A DNA stretch of 9,234 nucleotides from Holophagales bacterium UBA5066 (lineage in GTDB: Bacteria > Acidobacteriota > Thermoanaerobaculia > UBA5066): positions 10,947 to 20,180 of the forward strand of contig DIAY01000007.1 of NCBI GenBank assembly GCA_002414905.1, in the 5' to 3' direction. Each line of letters begins with the position of its first letter. Position 1 is the first letter of the stretch. Under the pieces are notes generated by a model. That model was given only the letters and a program-made list of their open reading frames with translations. It was not told the origin of the DNA and did not search any database. This document shows positions 1-6,983 of the stretch, piece by piece. The position numbers were made by a program, and so were the translations under genes.

Positions 1-1
1 C

Positions 2-351
2 GCCGGCCACGGCCAGAACACCTATCGCGGTGGCGTTTCGATCGCGAAGTCGGCCATCGGCGCCCGCAACTACTCCCAGTGCGACTCGCTCCTCCTCGGA
101 GACAAGTGCGGGGCGCACACCTTTCCGTACCTCGACGTGAAGACTTCCACCGCTCAGATCGAGCACGAGGCGTCGACGTCGAAGATCGGGGAGGATCAGC
201 TCTTCTACTGCCGCCAGCGGGGCCTGACGAACGAGGATGCGATCTCCCTCATCGTCAACGGCTTCGCGAAGAAAGTTATCAAGGAGCTCCCGATGGAGTT
301 CGCCGTCGAGGCGACGAAGCTCCTCGGCGTGAGCCTCGAGGGAAGCGTAGG

Positions 352-355
<4 letters not shown>
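2..355 (+). CDS. sufB: SufB, Fe-S cluster scaffold protein (C-terminal part, 5' end outside window)
   Basis: This is the C-terminal 117 residues of SufB, cut by the window edge. SufB forms the cytoplasmic SufBC2D scaffold on which Fe-S clusters are built. The visible part carries the family's most conserved core, including QCDSLLLGDKCGAHTFPY, IEHEASTSKIGEDQLFYC and the terminal ELPMEFAVEATKLLGVSLEG. By alignment from memory with E. coli SufB, the cysteine at bases 80-82 matches Cys405, the sulfur-accepting site, and the Glu in IEHE matches Glu434, a proposed cluster ligand. The frame runs uninterrupted from base 2 to TGA at 353-355. The stop overlaps the likely TTG start of sufC (TTGA, 352-355), so the two are translationally coupled. 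The identity is secure. The upstream regulator and operon promoter are not visible. Confidence 0.97.
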
Positions 356-1142
<787 letters not shown>

Positions 1143-1146
<4 letters not shown>

Positions 1147-2537
1147 GCGCGTCGACCCCCGCCACGGCCCTGACGACGGCCCTCGCCGAAGGCCTCGACA
1201 GCGTCCTGGAGCGCGCCCGCGCTCTCGCCACCCGCGAGGCGGAGACGAGCCCGCTCTTCGTACAGGCCCTGCGCCGCGCCGGGACCGAGGCTCTCGCAAA
1301 GCTCGGCCTGCCCCGCCCCACCGATGAGGAGTGGCGCTACACCAACGTCGCGATGCTGGCGAGGCGACTCCCCGCTTTCGTCCCGGCAGGCGCCTCGTCC
1401 GGCGCCCTCCCGGCCATCTCATCCGTGGCCCGGGCCGCGATGGCGGCCCTCGGACCGCTCGGCGTCGGCGGCCGGAAGCACCACCAGCTCGTCTTCGTGA
1501 ACGGCCGCCTCGACCCGGAGCTCTCGCGTCCCGACGGCCTTCCCCCCGGCGTCTGCTTCGATGCGCTCTCGCGCCTCCTCGCCGCCCCGCCCGCGCCCCT
1601 CGACAAGCGGCTCGGCCTGCTGCGAGGACACCTCACACACCCCTTCGTCGCGATGAACGCGGCCTTCCTCACCGACGGCGTCCTGGTCCACGTTCCGGAC
1701 GGCGTCGTCCTCGCCGAGCCGCTCCTCGTCGTCCATATCGCCGACGGGAGCGCCGGGCCGGTCGCGTCCCACCCGCGCGTCGTCGTCTCCCTCGGGCAGA
1801 ACGCGAAGGCACGGGTCGTCGAGGCGTACTGCGGCACAGGGGAGGCGTTCGTGAACCCGGCGACCGAGATCGTCCTCGGCGCACACGCCCACCTCGACCA
1901 CACGAAGCTCCAGGAAGAGTCGCTCGAGACGTTCCACCTCGGAACGGCCGAGGCCCACCTCGGCCCCGGCGCCCAGCTCTTCAGCCACGTCCTCTCCGTC
2001 GGAGGCCGGCTCGCGAGAAACGAACTGACCGTCCGGCTCCACGGCGACGGAGCGGGCGTCACCCTCGACGGACTCTTCCTGGCGCGAGGCGAGCAGCAGG
2101 TCGACAACCACACCCTCGTCGACCATGCCCGGCCGCACTGCGGGAGCCAGCAGTATTACAAGGGAATCCTGGACGGAAGCGCGCGCGGCGCCTTCGACGG
2201 CAAGGTGATCGTCCGCCCCGCGGCGGCCTTCACCGACGCCCACCAGAAGAATCGCAACCTCCTCCTCTCCGACACGGCCCGCATCGACGCCAAGCCGCAG
2301 CTCGAGATCTACAACAACGACGTGAAGTGCACGCACGGCTCGGCCACAGGAAGGCTCAACGCCGACGCCCTCTTCTACCTCCGCTCGCGCGCCCTTTCCG
2401 AGGAGCAGGCGCGAAGCGTCCTGACGCTCGCCTTCGCAAGCGAGATCGTCGACCGCGTCACCCTCGAGCCGCTGAAAGCGCACCTCACCGAACGCGTCCT
2501 CGGCTGGCTTGCCGGGAGCGCCCCGGAGACCCGATGA
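1143..2537 (+). CDS. sufD: SufD, Fe-S cluster assembly scaffold subunit
   Basis: SufD is the SufB paralogue that pairs with SufB in the SufBC2D complex and is needed for iron acquisition and cluster formation. The protein has 464 residues, slightly longer than the roughly 420 of E. coli SufD. It has the N-terminal family motif PTDEEWRYTNVAML (59-72), a middle beta-helix-like region, and the diagnostic C-terminal block GAFDGKVIVRPAAAFTDAHQ (349-368) followed by LEIYNNDVKCTHGSATG (387-403). Cys396 and His398 correspond to E. coli Cys358 and His360, the latter implicated in cluster building at the SufB-SufD interface. The start is TTG at 1143, overlapping the sufC stop (TTGA). Only a weak GGGA (1132-1135) precedes it, so translation probably depends on coupling to sufC. 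The stop overlaps sufS by ATGA. The family is certain; the exact start is slightly less so. Confidence 0.95.
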
Positions 2538-3781
2538 CGGCGACCCTCGCCCCGGCTACCGGTTTCGACGTCGCGGCCGTGAGGTGCGACTTTCCTCTCC
2601 TGGCGCGCTCCGCGAACGGCCACCCTCTCGTCTACCTCGACAGTGCGAACACGACGCAGAAGCCCGAGGCCGTGATCCGCGCCTCCGACCGCTTCTACCG
2701 CGAGCAGAACGCGAATATCCACCGCTCCACCTACCGCCTCTCCGAGGATGCGACGGCAGCTTACGAGGGCGCTCGCGAGACCGTGAGGCGGTTCGTGAAC
2801 GCGCGTTCGACGCGCGAGATCATCTTCACGCGCGGGACGACCGAGTCGATCAACCTCCTTGCCACGAGCTTCGGACAGGCCTTCGTGAAAGCGGGCGACG
2901 AAATCCTCATCACCGGGATGGAGCACCACTCCAACATCGTCCCCTGGCAGCTCCTCTGCGAGCGGACCGGCGCTAAGCTGCGCATCATCCCGATCGACGA
3001 TCGGGGCGACCTGATCCTCGACGACCTCGGCCGCCTCCTGACGGAGCGGACGAAGCTCCTCGGCGTCGTCCACGTCTCCAACGCCCTCGGCACGATCAAC
3101 CCGGTCAAGGCGCTCGTGGACGAAGCCCACGCCAAGGGCGTGCCCGTCCTTCTCGACGGCGCGCAGTCGATCCCGCACCTCGGCGTCGACGTGACGGCCC
3201 TCGATTGCGACTTCCTCGCCTTCTCCGGACACAAGGTCTACGGACCGACAGGCATCGGTGTCCTCTACGGCAAGGAGTCGTGGCTCTCGAAGATGCCCCC
3301 GTACCAGGGGGGCGGCGACATGATCGCGTCCGTTTCGTTCGAGAAGACGACCTACGCCGACCTCCCGGCGAAGCTCGAGGCGGGGACGGGCAACCTCGCG
3401 GGCGCCGTCGCGCTCGGAGCCGCGCTCGACTACGTCTCGGCCCTCGGTTTGCCGCAGATCGCCGCACACGAGAAGGACCTCCTCGACTACGCCACCGCGC
3501 ACCTCGCCGAGATCCCCGGGCTCCGCTTCATCGGGACGGCGAAGCACAAGGCGAGCGTCGCCTCGTTCGTTCTCGGCGACGTCCACCCCCACGACGTCGG
3601 GACGATCCTCGACCAGGAGGGGATCTGCGTCCGGACCGGACACCACTGCGCGCAGCCGGTCATGACCCGCTACGACGTCCCCGCGACGGTCCGCGCCTCC
3701 TTCGGCCTCTACAACACGCGCGAGGAGGTCGACGCGCTCGCGGCCGGCCTCCGGAAGGTCCTCGAGGTGTTCGGCGCATGA
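2534..3781 (+). CDS. sufS: SufS, cysteine desulfurase (type II, PLP-dependent)
   Basis: SufS converts L-cysteine to alanine and leaves a persulfide on its active-site cysteine, which is passed to SufU. The 415-residue length is typical. The N-terminal substrate motif is YLDSANTTQKP (34-44), where many SufS proteins have DNAAT, so residue 39 is Asn in place of the usual Ala. EHHSNIVPW (130-138) holds the His that stacks on PLP. The Asp of LLDGAQ (206-211) contacts the pyridine nitrogen. Lys234 in FSGHKVYGPTG is the Schiff-base lysine. Cys372 in RTGHHCAQP (368-375) is the persulfide cysteine in the short type II loop. ATG at 2534 overlaps the sufD stop and has GGAG (2525-2528) upstream. The frame is open upstream to 1331, but that part is a shadow of sufD. 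The stop overlaps sufU by ATGA. Confidence 0.97.
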   Translation: MTATLAPATGFDVAAVRCDFPLLARSANGHPLVYLDSANTTQKPEAVIRASDRFYREQNANIHRSTYRLSEDATAAYEGARETVRRFVNARSTREIIFTRGTTESINLLATSFGQAFVKAGDEILITGMEHHSNIVPWQLLCERTGAKLRIIPIDDRGDLILDDLGRLLTERTKLLGVVHVSNALGTINPVKALVDEAHAKGVPVLLDGAQSIPHLGVDVTALDCDFLAFSGHKVYGPTGIGVLYGKESWLSKMPPYQGGGDMIASVSFEKTTYADLPAKLEAGTGNLAGAVALGAALDYVSALGLPQIAAHEKDLLDYATAHLAEIPGLRFIGTAKHKASVASFVLGDVHPHDVGTILDQEGICVRTGHHCAQPVMTRYDVPATVRASFGLYNTREEVDALAAGLRKVLEVFGA

Positions 3782-4230
3782 CGGCCCTCACCGACCTCTA
3801 CCAGGAGGTCATCCTCGACCACAACAAGACGCCCCGGAACTTCCGGGCGCTGGAAGGGGCGACCCACTCCGCCCTCGGGCACAACCCACTGTGTGGCGAC
3901 CAGCTGACCCTCTACGTGATCGTCGACGGCGGCGTGATCCGCGAGATCGGCTTCCAGGGGAGAGGGTGCGCGATCTCGAAGGCGTCGGCGTCTCTCATGA
4001 CCGAGGCCGTGAAGGGAAAGACCACAGAAGAGGCCGAGGCGCTCTTCACCCGCTTCCATGACCTCCTGACCGGCCCGCCCGACGAGAAGGCCGACGCGAA
4101 GAGCTTCGGAAAGCTCGCCGTCTTCTCCGGCGTCCGTGAATTTCCCATCCGCGTCAAGTGCGCGACGCTCGCCTGGCACACGCTCCACTCGGCGCTCGCC
4201 GGGGCCGGGACGTCGGCCTCCACGGAGTAA
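3778..4230 (+). CDS. sufU: SufU, zinc-dependent sulfurtransferase partner of SufS
   Basis: SufU accepts persulfide sulfur from SufS in organisms that lack SufE. It resembles IscU but is thought to act as a sulfur transferase rather than a scaffold. The 150-residue length is normal. The N-terminus LYQEVILDHNKTPRNF (7-22) is typical. The zinc ligands are visible: Cys39 and Asp41 (NPLCGDQ), Cys64 in GFQGRGCAIS, and Cys128 in RVKCATLAW. These match B. subtilis SufU Cys41, Asp43, Cys66 and Cys128. The stretch between the second and third cysteines (TRFHDLLTGPPDEKADAKSF, 91-110) is the longer insert that separates SufU from IscU. ATG at 3778 overlaps the sufS stop and has GAGGTG (3764-3769) upstream. 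Its pairing with a SufS carrying the GHHCA loop fits a SufS-SufU system. No SufE is seen. Confidence 0.96.
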   Translation: MTALTDLYQEVILDHNKTPRNFRALEGATHSALGHNPLCGDQLTLYVIVDGGVIREIGFQGRGCAISKASASLMTEAVKGKTTEEAEALFTRFHDLLTGPPDEKADAKSFGKLAVFSGVREFPIRVKCATLAWHTLHSALAGAGTSASTE

Positions 4231-4234
4231 CACC

Positions 4235-4576
4235 ATGTCCCTTGCGCTGCCCGATCCCTTCCAGGCCTCCCCCGCTCTCGACCTCGAGAAGCAGGTCGTC
4301 GCCGTGCTGAAGAAGATCTACGACCCCGAGATCCCGGTGAACATCCACGACCTCGGCCTCATCTACTCGGTCAACGTTGCCGACGGCGGCTCGGTCCAGG
4401 TCACGATGACGCTCACCGCTCCCGCCTGCCCCGTGGCCGGAACCCTCCCCGGGGAGGTCGAGCGCGCAGTGATGTCGGTGGACGGCGTCTCCGATGCGAA
4501 GGTCGAGCTCGTCTGGGACCCGCCCTGGAACCCCGGGATGATGTCGAAGATGGCCCGGGTGATGCTGGGGATGTAA
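4235..4576 (+). CDS. sufT: SufT-like MIP18/DUF59 family protein
   Basis: This is a 113-residue MIP18 (DUF59) protein, the family of bacterial SufT, PaaD and eukaryotic MIP18, which act in Fe-S protein maturation. The family core is complete: YDPEIPVNIHDLGLIYSV (29-46), MTLTAPACP (58-66) with the conserved cysteine Cys65, and the C-terminal VWDPPWNPGMMS (94-104), with the methionine-rich tail common in SufT-like members. ATG at 4235 has GGAG (4224-4227) at a 7-base spacing, and that site overlaps the last codons of sufU, so it is the last gene of the suf operon. Position directly after sufU supports a role in cluster insertion or delivery rather than phenylacetate degradation. The family is certain. 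The sufT name rests on context. Confidence 0.9.
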   Translation: MSLALPDPFQASPALDLEKQVVAVLKKIYDPEIPVNIHDLGLIYSVNVADGGSVQVTMTLTAPACPVAGTLPGEVERAVMSVDGVSDAKVELVWDPPWNPGMMSKMARVMLGM

Positions 4577-4785
4577 CCGCGGCGCTTGCGCCGGGGAAAA
4601 CTTCTTCGAGCGGGGCTTCGCTCGCGGTCGAGAACGACGACGTCACCAGGACCATCAAGTCCCGTGAGGCCCTTGCGGTACCGGCTGGCAAACGGCACGA
4701 CGTGACAAACACCGTTCCGGGCAAGGTGGTCATTCTCGCGACCTGCGTCGTGGAGAACGGCAAGCCGAGCACGCCCGTGAGGTAG
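4576..4785 (+). pseudogene. Start-less open frame, possible TonB C-terminal-like relic
   Basis: A frame in phase 1 is open through the sufT-to-membrane-protein gap and ends at TAG (4783-4785). It contains no ATG; the only in-frame GTG codons are late, the first at 4702. The last part reads like a coherent peptide, with PGKVVILATCVVENGKPSTP near its end. That resembles, by eye only, the G-x-V-x-L-x-x-x-V-x-x-x-G-K-P pattern of TonB/energy-transducer C-terminal domains. No other gene is apparent between the two flanking genes. It may be the tail of a decayed gene or a chance open frame in GC-rich DNA. Confidence 0.2.
4580..4624 (+). terminator. Two small hairpins after sufT, possible weak operon end
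   Basis: Two inverted repeats lie 4 and 31 bases after the sufT stop. The first (4580-4593) has a 5-bp GC stem CGGCG/CGCCG around CTTG. The second (4607-4624) has a 6-bp stem CGAGCG/CGCTCG around GGGCTT. Neither is followed by a clear T tract, so an intrinsic terminator is only a possibility. In GC-rich DNA such short stems also arise by chance. Confidence 0.25.
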
Positions 4786-4790
4786 TTGGA

Positions 4791-5324
4791 GTGGAGCCAA
4801 TCGTCAGCCGCGATTCCGCCGGACGGTTGGTCGTCGAGCGTCGGCGGACTCTGGCCCAGCGAATCATGGTGGCGGTCGTGTTCCTGGGGTTGGCTTGCTA
4901 TCCACTGAACTTCTTCATCAGCTCAATCCAGTTCTATCGGGCGGAGGCCACACCGGCGATGTGGCGCCAGGCTGCGCCCGGCTTCGTTCTGATGTTCCTC
5001 GGATTTTTCGTGCCCGCCCTGGCGACGTGGCTGCTGACGGTCCGCCGACACTACATGTTCATCGATCGTCAGCTACGGGAGATCACGGTCGTGAAAGACG
5101 ACCGGGTGTGGTCGCGGCGGCGGATCGTGCCGTTCGACCGCGTGCACCACGTCGAGCTTGCCTCGACGCAGGGGGGAAAGGGCGGTACCACGAACCCCGT
5201 GTGGCTGGTGCTGACCGACGACGTGCGCCTGCCCGTGTCAGCCGGCAGGGAACCAGCGACGGCTCGAAAGACGGCTCAGGCGGTAGCCTCAGAGCTCGGA
5301 GTGCCAGTCGAGGACCTCACCTGA
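4791..5324 (+). CDS. Two-TM membrane protein with bacterial PH-like domain
   Basis: This 177-residue protein is not one I can name. It has a short basic cytoplasmic N-terminus, then two hydrophobic helices at about residues 24-47 and 64-83, joined by a short polar loop. A soluble C-terminal part follows (about 85-170) with the strand pattern HYMFIDRQLREITVVKDD, RRRIVPFDRVHHVELAS and NPVWLVLTDDVRLPVSAG. Two TM helices followed by such a beta-rich unit with a FDRVHHVEL-type strand resemble bacterial membrane proteins with PH-like (bPH) domains, whose roles are mostly unknown. The start is GTG at 4791 with GAGG (4779-4782) 8 bases upstream. Leucine codons are mainly CTG/TTG, unlike the CTC-rich suf genes, hinting at a different history. 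Its 3' end overlaps a convergent small gene by 8 bases. Confidence 0.75.
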   Translation: MEPIVSRDSAGRLVVERRRTLAQRIMVAVVFLGLACYPLNFFISSIQFYRAEATPAMWRQAAPGFVLMFLGFFVPALATWLLTVRRHYMFIDRQLREITVVKDDRVWSRRRIVPFDRVHHVELASTQGGKGGTTNPVWLVLTDDVRLPVSAGREPATARKTAQAVASELGVPVEDLT

Positions 5325-5529
5325 CGCGACGCCGGACCAGCAGCGGCAGCGGTGGCGGAAGCGGGGACCCGGCCCGGGCGAGGACGTCGGCGACGGTCAT
5401 CCGGTCGCTCATCCCCCCCGACCATGCGGCGTCGGCGGGAAGGATCGCCCCCTGGCCGACATGGCACTTCAGCTCCTCGAGCGTCCGGTGTCCGTCCTGC
5501 TGTCCGTCGCAGCTGACCTGGACGCTCAC
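5317..5529 (-). CDS. Small GYF_2/DUF4339-like protein, 70 residues
   Basis: This short gene is supported by an excellent ribosome binding site, AAGGAGG (complement of 5536-5542), 6 bases before a GTG start at 5529. Residues 8-50 follow the GYF_2 (DUF4339) pattern: DGQQDGHRTLEELK, then a short helix, a Gly, ILPADAAW with Trp36, and GGM followed by VADVL. The usual second Trp after GM is absent (GMSDR). The protein ends in a proline-rich basic tail, SPLPPPLPLLVRRRVR. GYF_2 units normally sit at the N-terminus of larger membrane proteins through such a proline-rich linker, so this copy may be truncated, or it may be a stand-alone adaptor. It is convergent with, and overlaps by 8 bases, the PH-like membrane protein gene. 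The domain call is from pattern memory only. Confidence 0.6.
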   Translation of the reverse strand: MSVQVSCDGQQDGHRTLEELKCHVGQGAILPADAAWSGGMSDRMTVADVLARAGSPLPPPLPLLVRRRVR

Positions 5530-5535
5530 CGCGAT

Positions 5536-5542
5536 CCTCCTT
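5536..5542 (-). promoter_or_regulatory. Strong Shine-Dalgarno site for the GYF_2-like gene
   Basis: The - strand reads AAGGAGG, 6 bases before GTG at 5529. It is one of the best such sites in the window and is the main reason to accept the short reverse gene as real. Confidence 0.75.
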
Positions 5543-5558
5543 CTCTGGGCGACTTTCA

Positions 5559-5567
5559 GGGGGGGGG
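5559..5567. repeat. Homopolymer run of nine G (+ strand)
   Basis: Nine consecutive G on the + strand (nine C on the - strand) lie 30 bases upstream of the GYF_2-like start, in its probable leader or promoter. It is the longest homopolymer I noticed in the window. Such tracts can slip, and they are also common sites of sequencing or assembly length error. Confidence 0.9.
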
Positions 5568-5613
5568 ACTCAGTGTCTTACGAGTCGCGGACCGCCGGCC
5601 GGCCCAAGGATCT

Positions 5614-5636
5614 CGAGGATGCAACCGGCATCCTCG
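5614..5636 (-). terminator. 9-bp perfect hairpin downstream of the aldo/keto reductase gene
   Basis: CGAGGATGC and GCATCCTCG form a perfect 9-bp inverted repeat around a 5-base loop (AACCG on the + strand). It lies about 30 bases past the stop of the reductase gene and before the GYF_2-like gene on the same strand. A U-rich tail is poor, so it could be a terminator, an RNA-stabilising 3' hairpin or a protein-binding operator. Confidence 0.4.
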
Positions 5637-5666
5637 CCCGCACCTTCGATTCCGGCAGGTCCGGAT

Positions 5667-6653
5667 TCAATCCTCGAGGGCCTTCATCGCCATCTCCGGG
5701 TAGCGAGGTCCCGCCGCGACCCCCTTCGGGGCGACGGCGTCGATCCGGGTAAGGTCGGCCGGGGAGAGGGAAACCGAGAGGGCGGCGACGTTCTCCTCGA
5801 GGCGGGCTCGGGTCTTCGTCCCCGGGATCGGGACGACGTCCTTTCCCTGCGCGTAGAGCCAGGCGAGGGCGAGCTGCGCGCTGGTGCAGCCTTTCTCTCG
5901 CGCGATCTCCTCGACCTTCTTCACGAGCTCGAGGTTCTTCGCAAAGTTCTCGCCCTGGAAGCGGGGAGAGAAGCGCCGATAGTCGCCCTCGGGAAGGTCG
6001 GCGAAAGTCCGGAATCGGCCGGTAAGGAAGCCGCGGCCAAGCGGGCTGTAGGGGACGAATCCGATCCCCAGCTCGCGGCACGCCGGCAGGACGGCGTCCT
6101 CCGGGTCACGGGTCCACAGCGAGTACTCCGACTGCAGGGCCGAGATCGGGTGGACGGCGCAGGCGCGGCGGATCGTGGCGGGGGAGGCTTCCGAGAGGCC
6201 GAGGAACCTCACCTTTCCCTCGTTTACCAGGCCGGCCATTGCGCCGACGGTCTCCTCGATCGGGACCGTCTTGTCGACGCGGTGCTGGTAGTAGAGGTCG
6301 ATCATCTCGACGCCGAGACGCTTCAGCGATGCTTCGCAGCAGGCGCGAACGTACTCGGGCCGGCCGTTGACACCGAGGAACGCGCCCTTGTCGTCGCGCA
6401 CGTTCCCGAACTTCGTCGCGAGGACGACCTCGCCCCGGCGCTCCCGGATCGCCCGCCCCACGAGCTTCTCGTTCTCGAAGGGGCCGTACATGTCGGCGGT
6501 GTCGAGGAACGTCACGCCGAGGTCGAGGGCGCGGTGGATCGTGGCGGTGGACTCGACCTCGTCGCGTCCCGAGTAGAACTCCGACATCCCCATGCATCCG
6601 AGCCCCTGGGCCGAGACGGTCAGGCCTTGGTTTCCGAGCGAACGGGTTTCCAT
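5667..6653 (-). CDS. Aldo/keto reductase (NADPH-dependent, AKR superfamily)
   Basis: This 328-residue cytoplasmic oxidoreductase would reduce aldehydes or ketones with NAD(P)H; the natural substrate cannot be read from sequence. The N-terminus has LGLGCMGMSEFY-type residues (GLGCMGMSEFYSGRDE, 17-32), typical of the subgroup close to AKR13/YakC-like enzymes. The catalytic tetrad is complete: Asp51 and Tyr56 (FLDTADMYGP), Lys81 (VLATKFGN) and His124 (DLYYQHRVD). The cofactor-binding segments SEYSLWTRDPE (175-185), VPYSPLGRGFLTGRF (200-214) and IPGTKTRARLEEN (276-288) are present. ATG at 6653 is chosen because AAAGGAGG lies 5 bases upstream and the family motif starts there; the frame is open further upstream to 6824 without family sequence. 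It is divergent from the relic region and about 140 bases upstream of the GYF_2-like gene on the same strand. Confidence 0.94.
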   Translation of the reverse strand: METRSLGNQGLTVSAQGLGCMGMSEFYSGRDEVESTATIHRALDLGVTFLDTADMYGPFENEKLVGRAIRERRGEVVLATKFGNVRDDKGAFLGVNGRPEYVRACCEASLKRLGVEMIDLYYQHRVDKTVPIEETVGAMAGLVNEGKVRFLGLSEASPATIRRACAVHPISALQSEYSLWTRDPEDAVLPACRELGIGFVPYSPLGRGFLTGRFRTFADLPEGDYRRFSPRFQGENFAKNLELVKKVEEIAREKGCTSAQLALAWLYAQGKDVVPIPGTKTRARLEENVAALSVSLSPADLTRIDAVAPKGVAAGPRYPEMAMKALED

Positions 6654-6658
6654 GGCGG

Positions 6659-6666
6659 CCTCCTTT
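6659..6666 (-). promoter_or_regulatory. Shine-Dalgarno site fixing the aldo/keto reductase start
   Basis: The - strand reads AAAGGAGG, 5 bases before ATG at 6653. It decides between this start and the much longer open frame that extends upstream to 6824. Confidence 0.8.
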
Positions 6667-6801
6667 GCGCTACGGAGCGGCCTCGGGGCCGCCGCCCGCA
6701 CGGCGGAAACGTAGCACGGGGGCGTCGCGAGGGTTCTCACGAGAGGGGCCCGGCCTCCCGCGTTCCCTCCCGCAGGCTCCCGCCAAGTGCCTTGCGGGCT
6801 C

Positions 6802-6808
6802 AGGGGAG
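6802..6808 (+). promoter_or_regulatory. Orphan Shine-Dalgarno site before the glutathione peroxidase relic
   Basis: AGGGGAG lies 8 bases before an ACG codon at 6817, exactly where a start codon should be if the relic once began Met-Ser-Thr-Ile-Tyr. Site and spacing fit a former translation start. Confidence 0.4.
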
Positions 6809-6816
6809 ACCGGCAA

Positions 6817-6894
6817 ACGAGCACGATCTACGACATCGAGGCGAAGACGATCGATGGGCAGACGAAAAGGCTCCTGACGTACGCTGAGAAAGCC
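6817..6894 (+). pseudogene. Glutathione peroxidase N-terminal relic (start codon ACG)
   Basis: Frame 1 reads STIYDIEAKTIDGQTKRL and then LTYAEKA. This matches the well-known N-terminus of bacterial glutathione peroxidases (BtuE/GPx type: M-S-x-I-Y-D-F-x-x-K-x-I-D-G-x-x-x-x-L-x-x-Y-x-G-K). The expected continuation, VLLIVNVASxCG with the peroxidatic residue, is absent. The frame instead runs into low-complexity Ser/Arg/Pro-rich sequence after about 6894. The codon at the expected start is ACG (6817-6819) rather than ATG, although a good ribosome binding site is in place. I read this as the stump of a gene lost by deletion and point mutation. The match is short and made from memory, so chance similarity cannot be excluded. 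Confidence 0.5.
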
Positions 6895-6983
6895 TTCTCG
6901 TCGGGAACGAGCTGCCACCGCTCGTCCTCGTCCCGTCCGGCCACCGCGACGCCACGAGCCCCGGGAGTCACTCGTATTTCGAG

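Noticed and set aside
79..351. Upstream extension of the sufC frame
   Set aside because: It lies within sufB in another frame, shows no ABC ATPase similarity, and has typical GC-rich shadow composition.
1331..2533. Upstream extension of the sufS frame, which would give an 816-residue protein
   Set aside because: This part is arginine/proline-rich out-of-frame translation of sufD. SufS homology begins at ATG 2534, which has its own ribosome binding site and the ATGA overlap.
1419..3646. Two long reverse open frames opposite sufD and sufS (354 and 423 residues)
   Set aside because: They are antisense to highly conserved genes. Their open length is explained by GC-rich third positions, and their sequences have no family motif.
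4363..4800. Reverse 145-residue frame over the sufT end and the following gap
   Set aside because: Much of it is antisense to sufT, with no convincing ribosome binding site or domain. The gap is better explained by the + strand fragment.
6654..6824. Longer start for the aldo/keto reductase (385 residues)
   Set aside because: The added 57 residues show no family sequence, while ATG 6653 has an AAAGGAGG site at ideal spacing and begins with the normal N-terminus.
5619..6887. Forward 422-residue frame opposite the aldo/keto reductase
   Set aside because: It is antisense to a complete enzyme with all catalytic residues, and its Arg/Glu/Asp/Gly-rich sequence matches no family.
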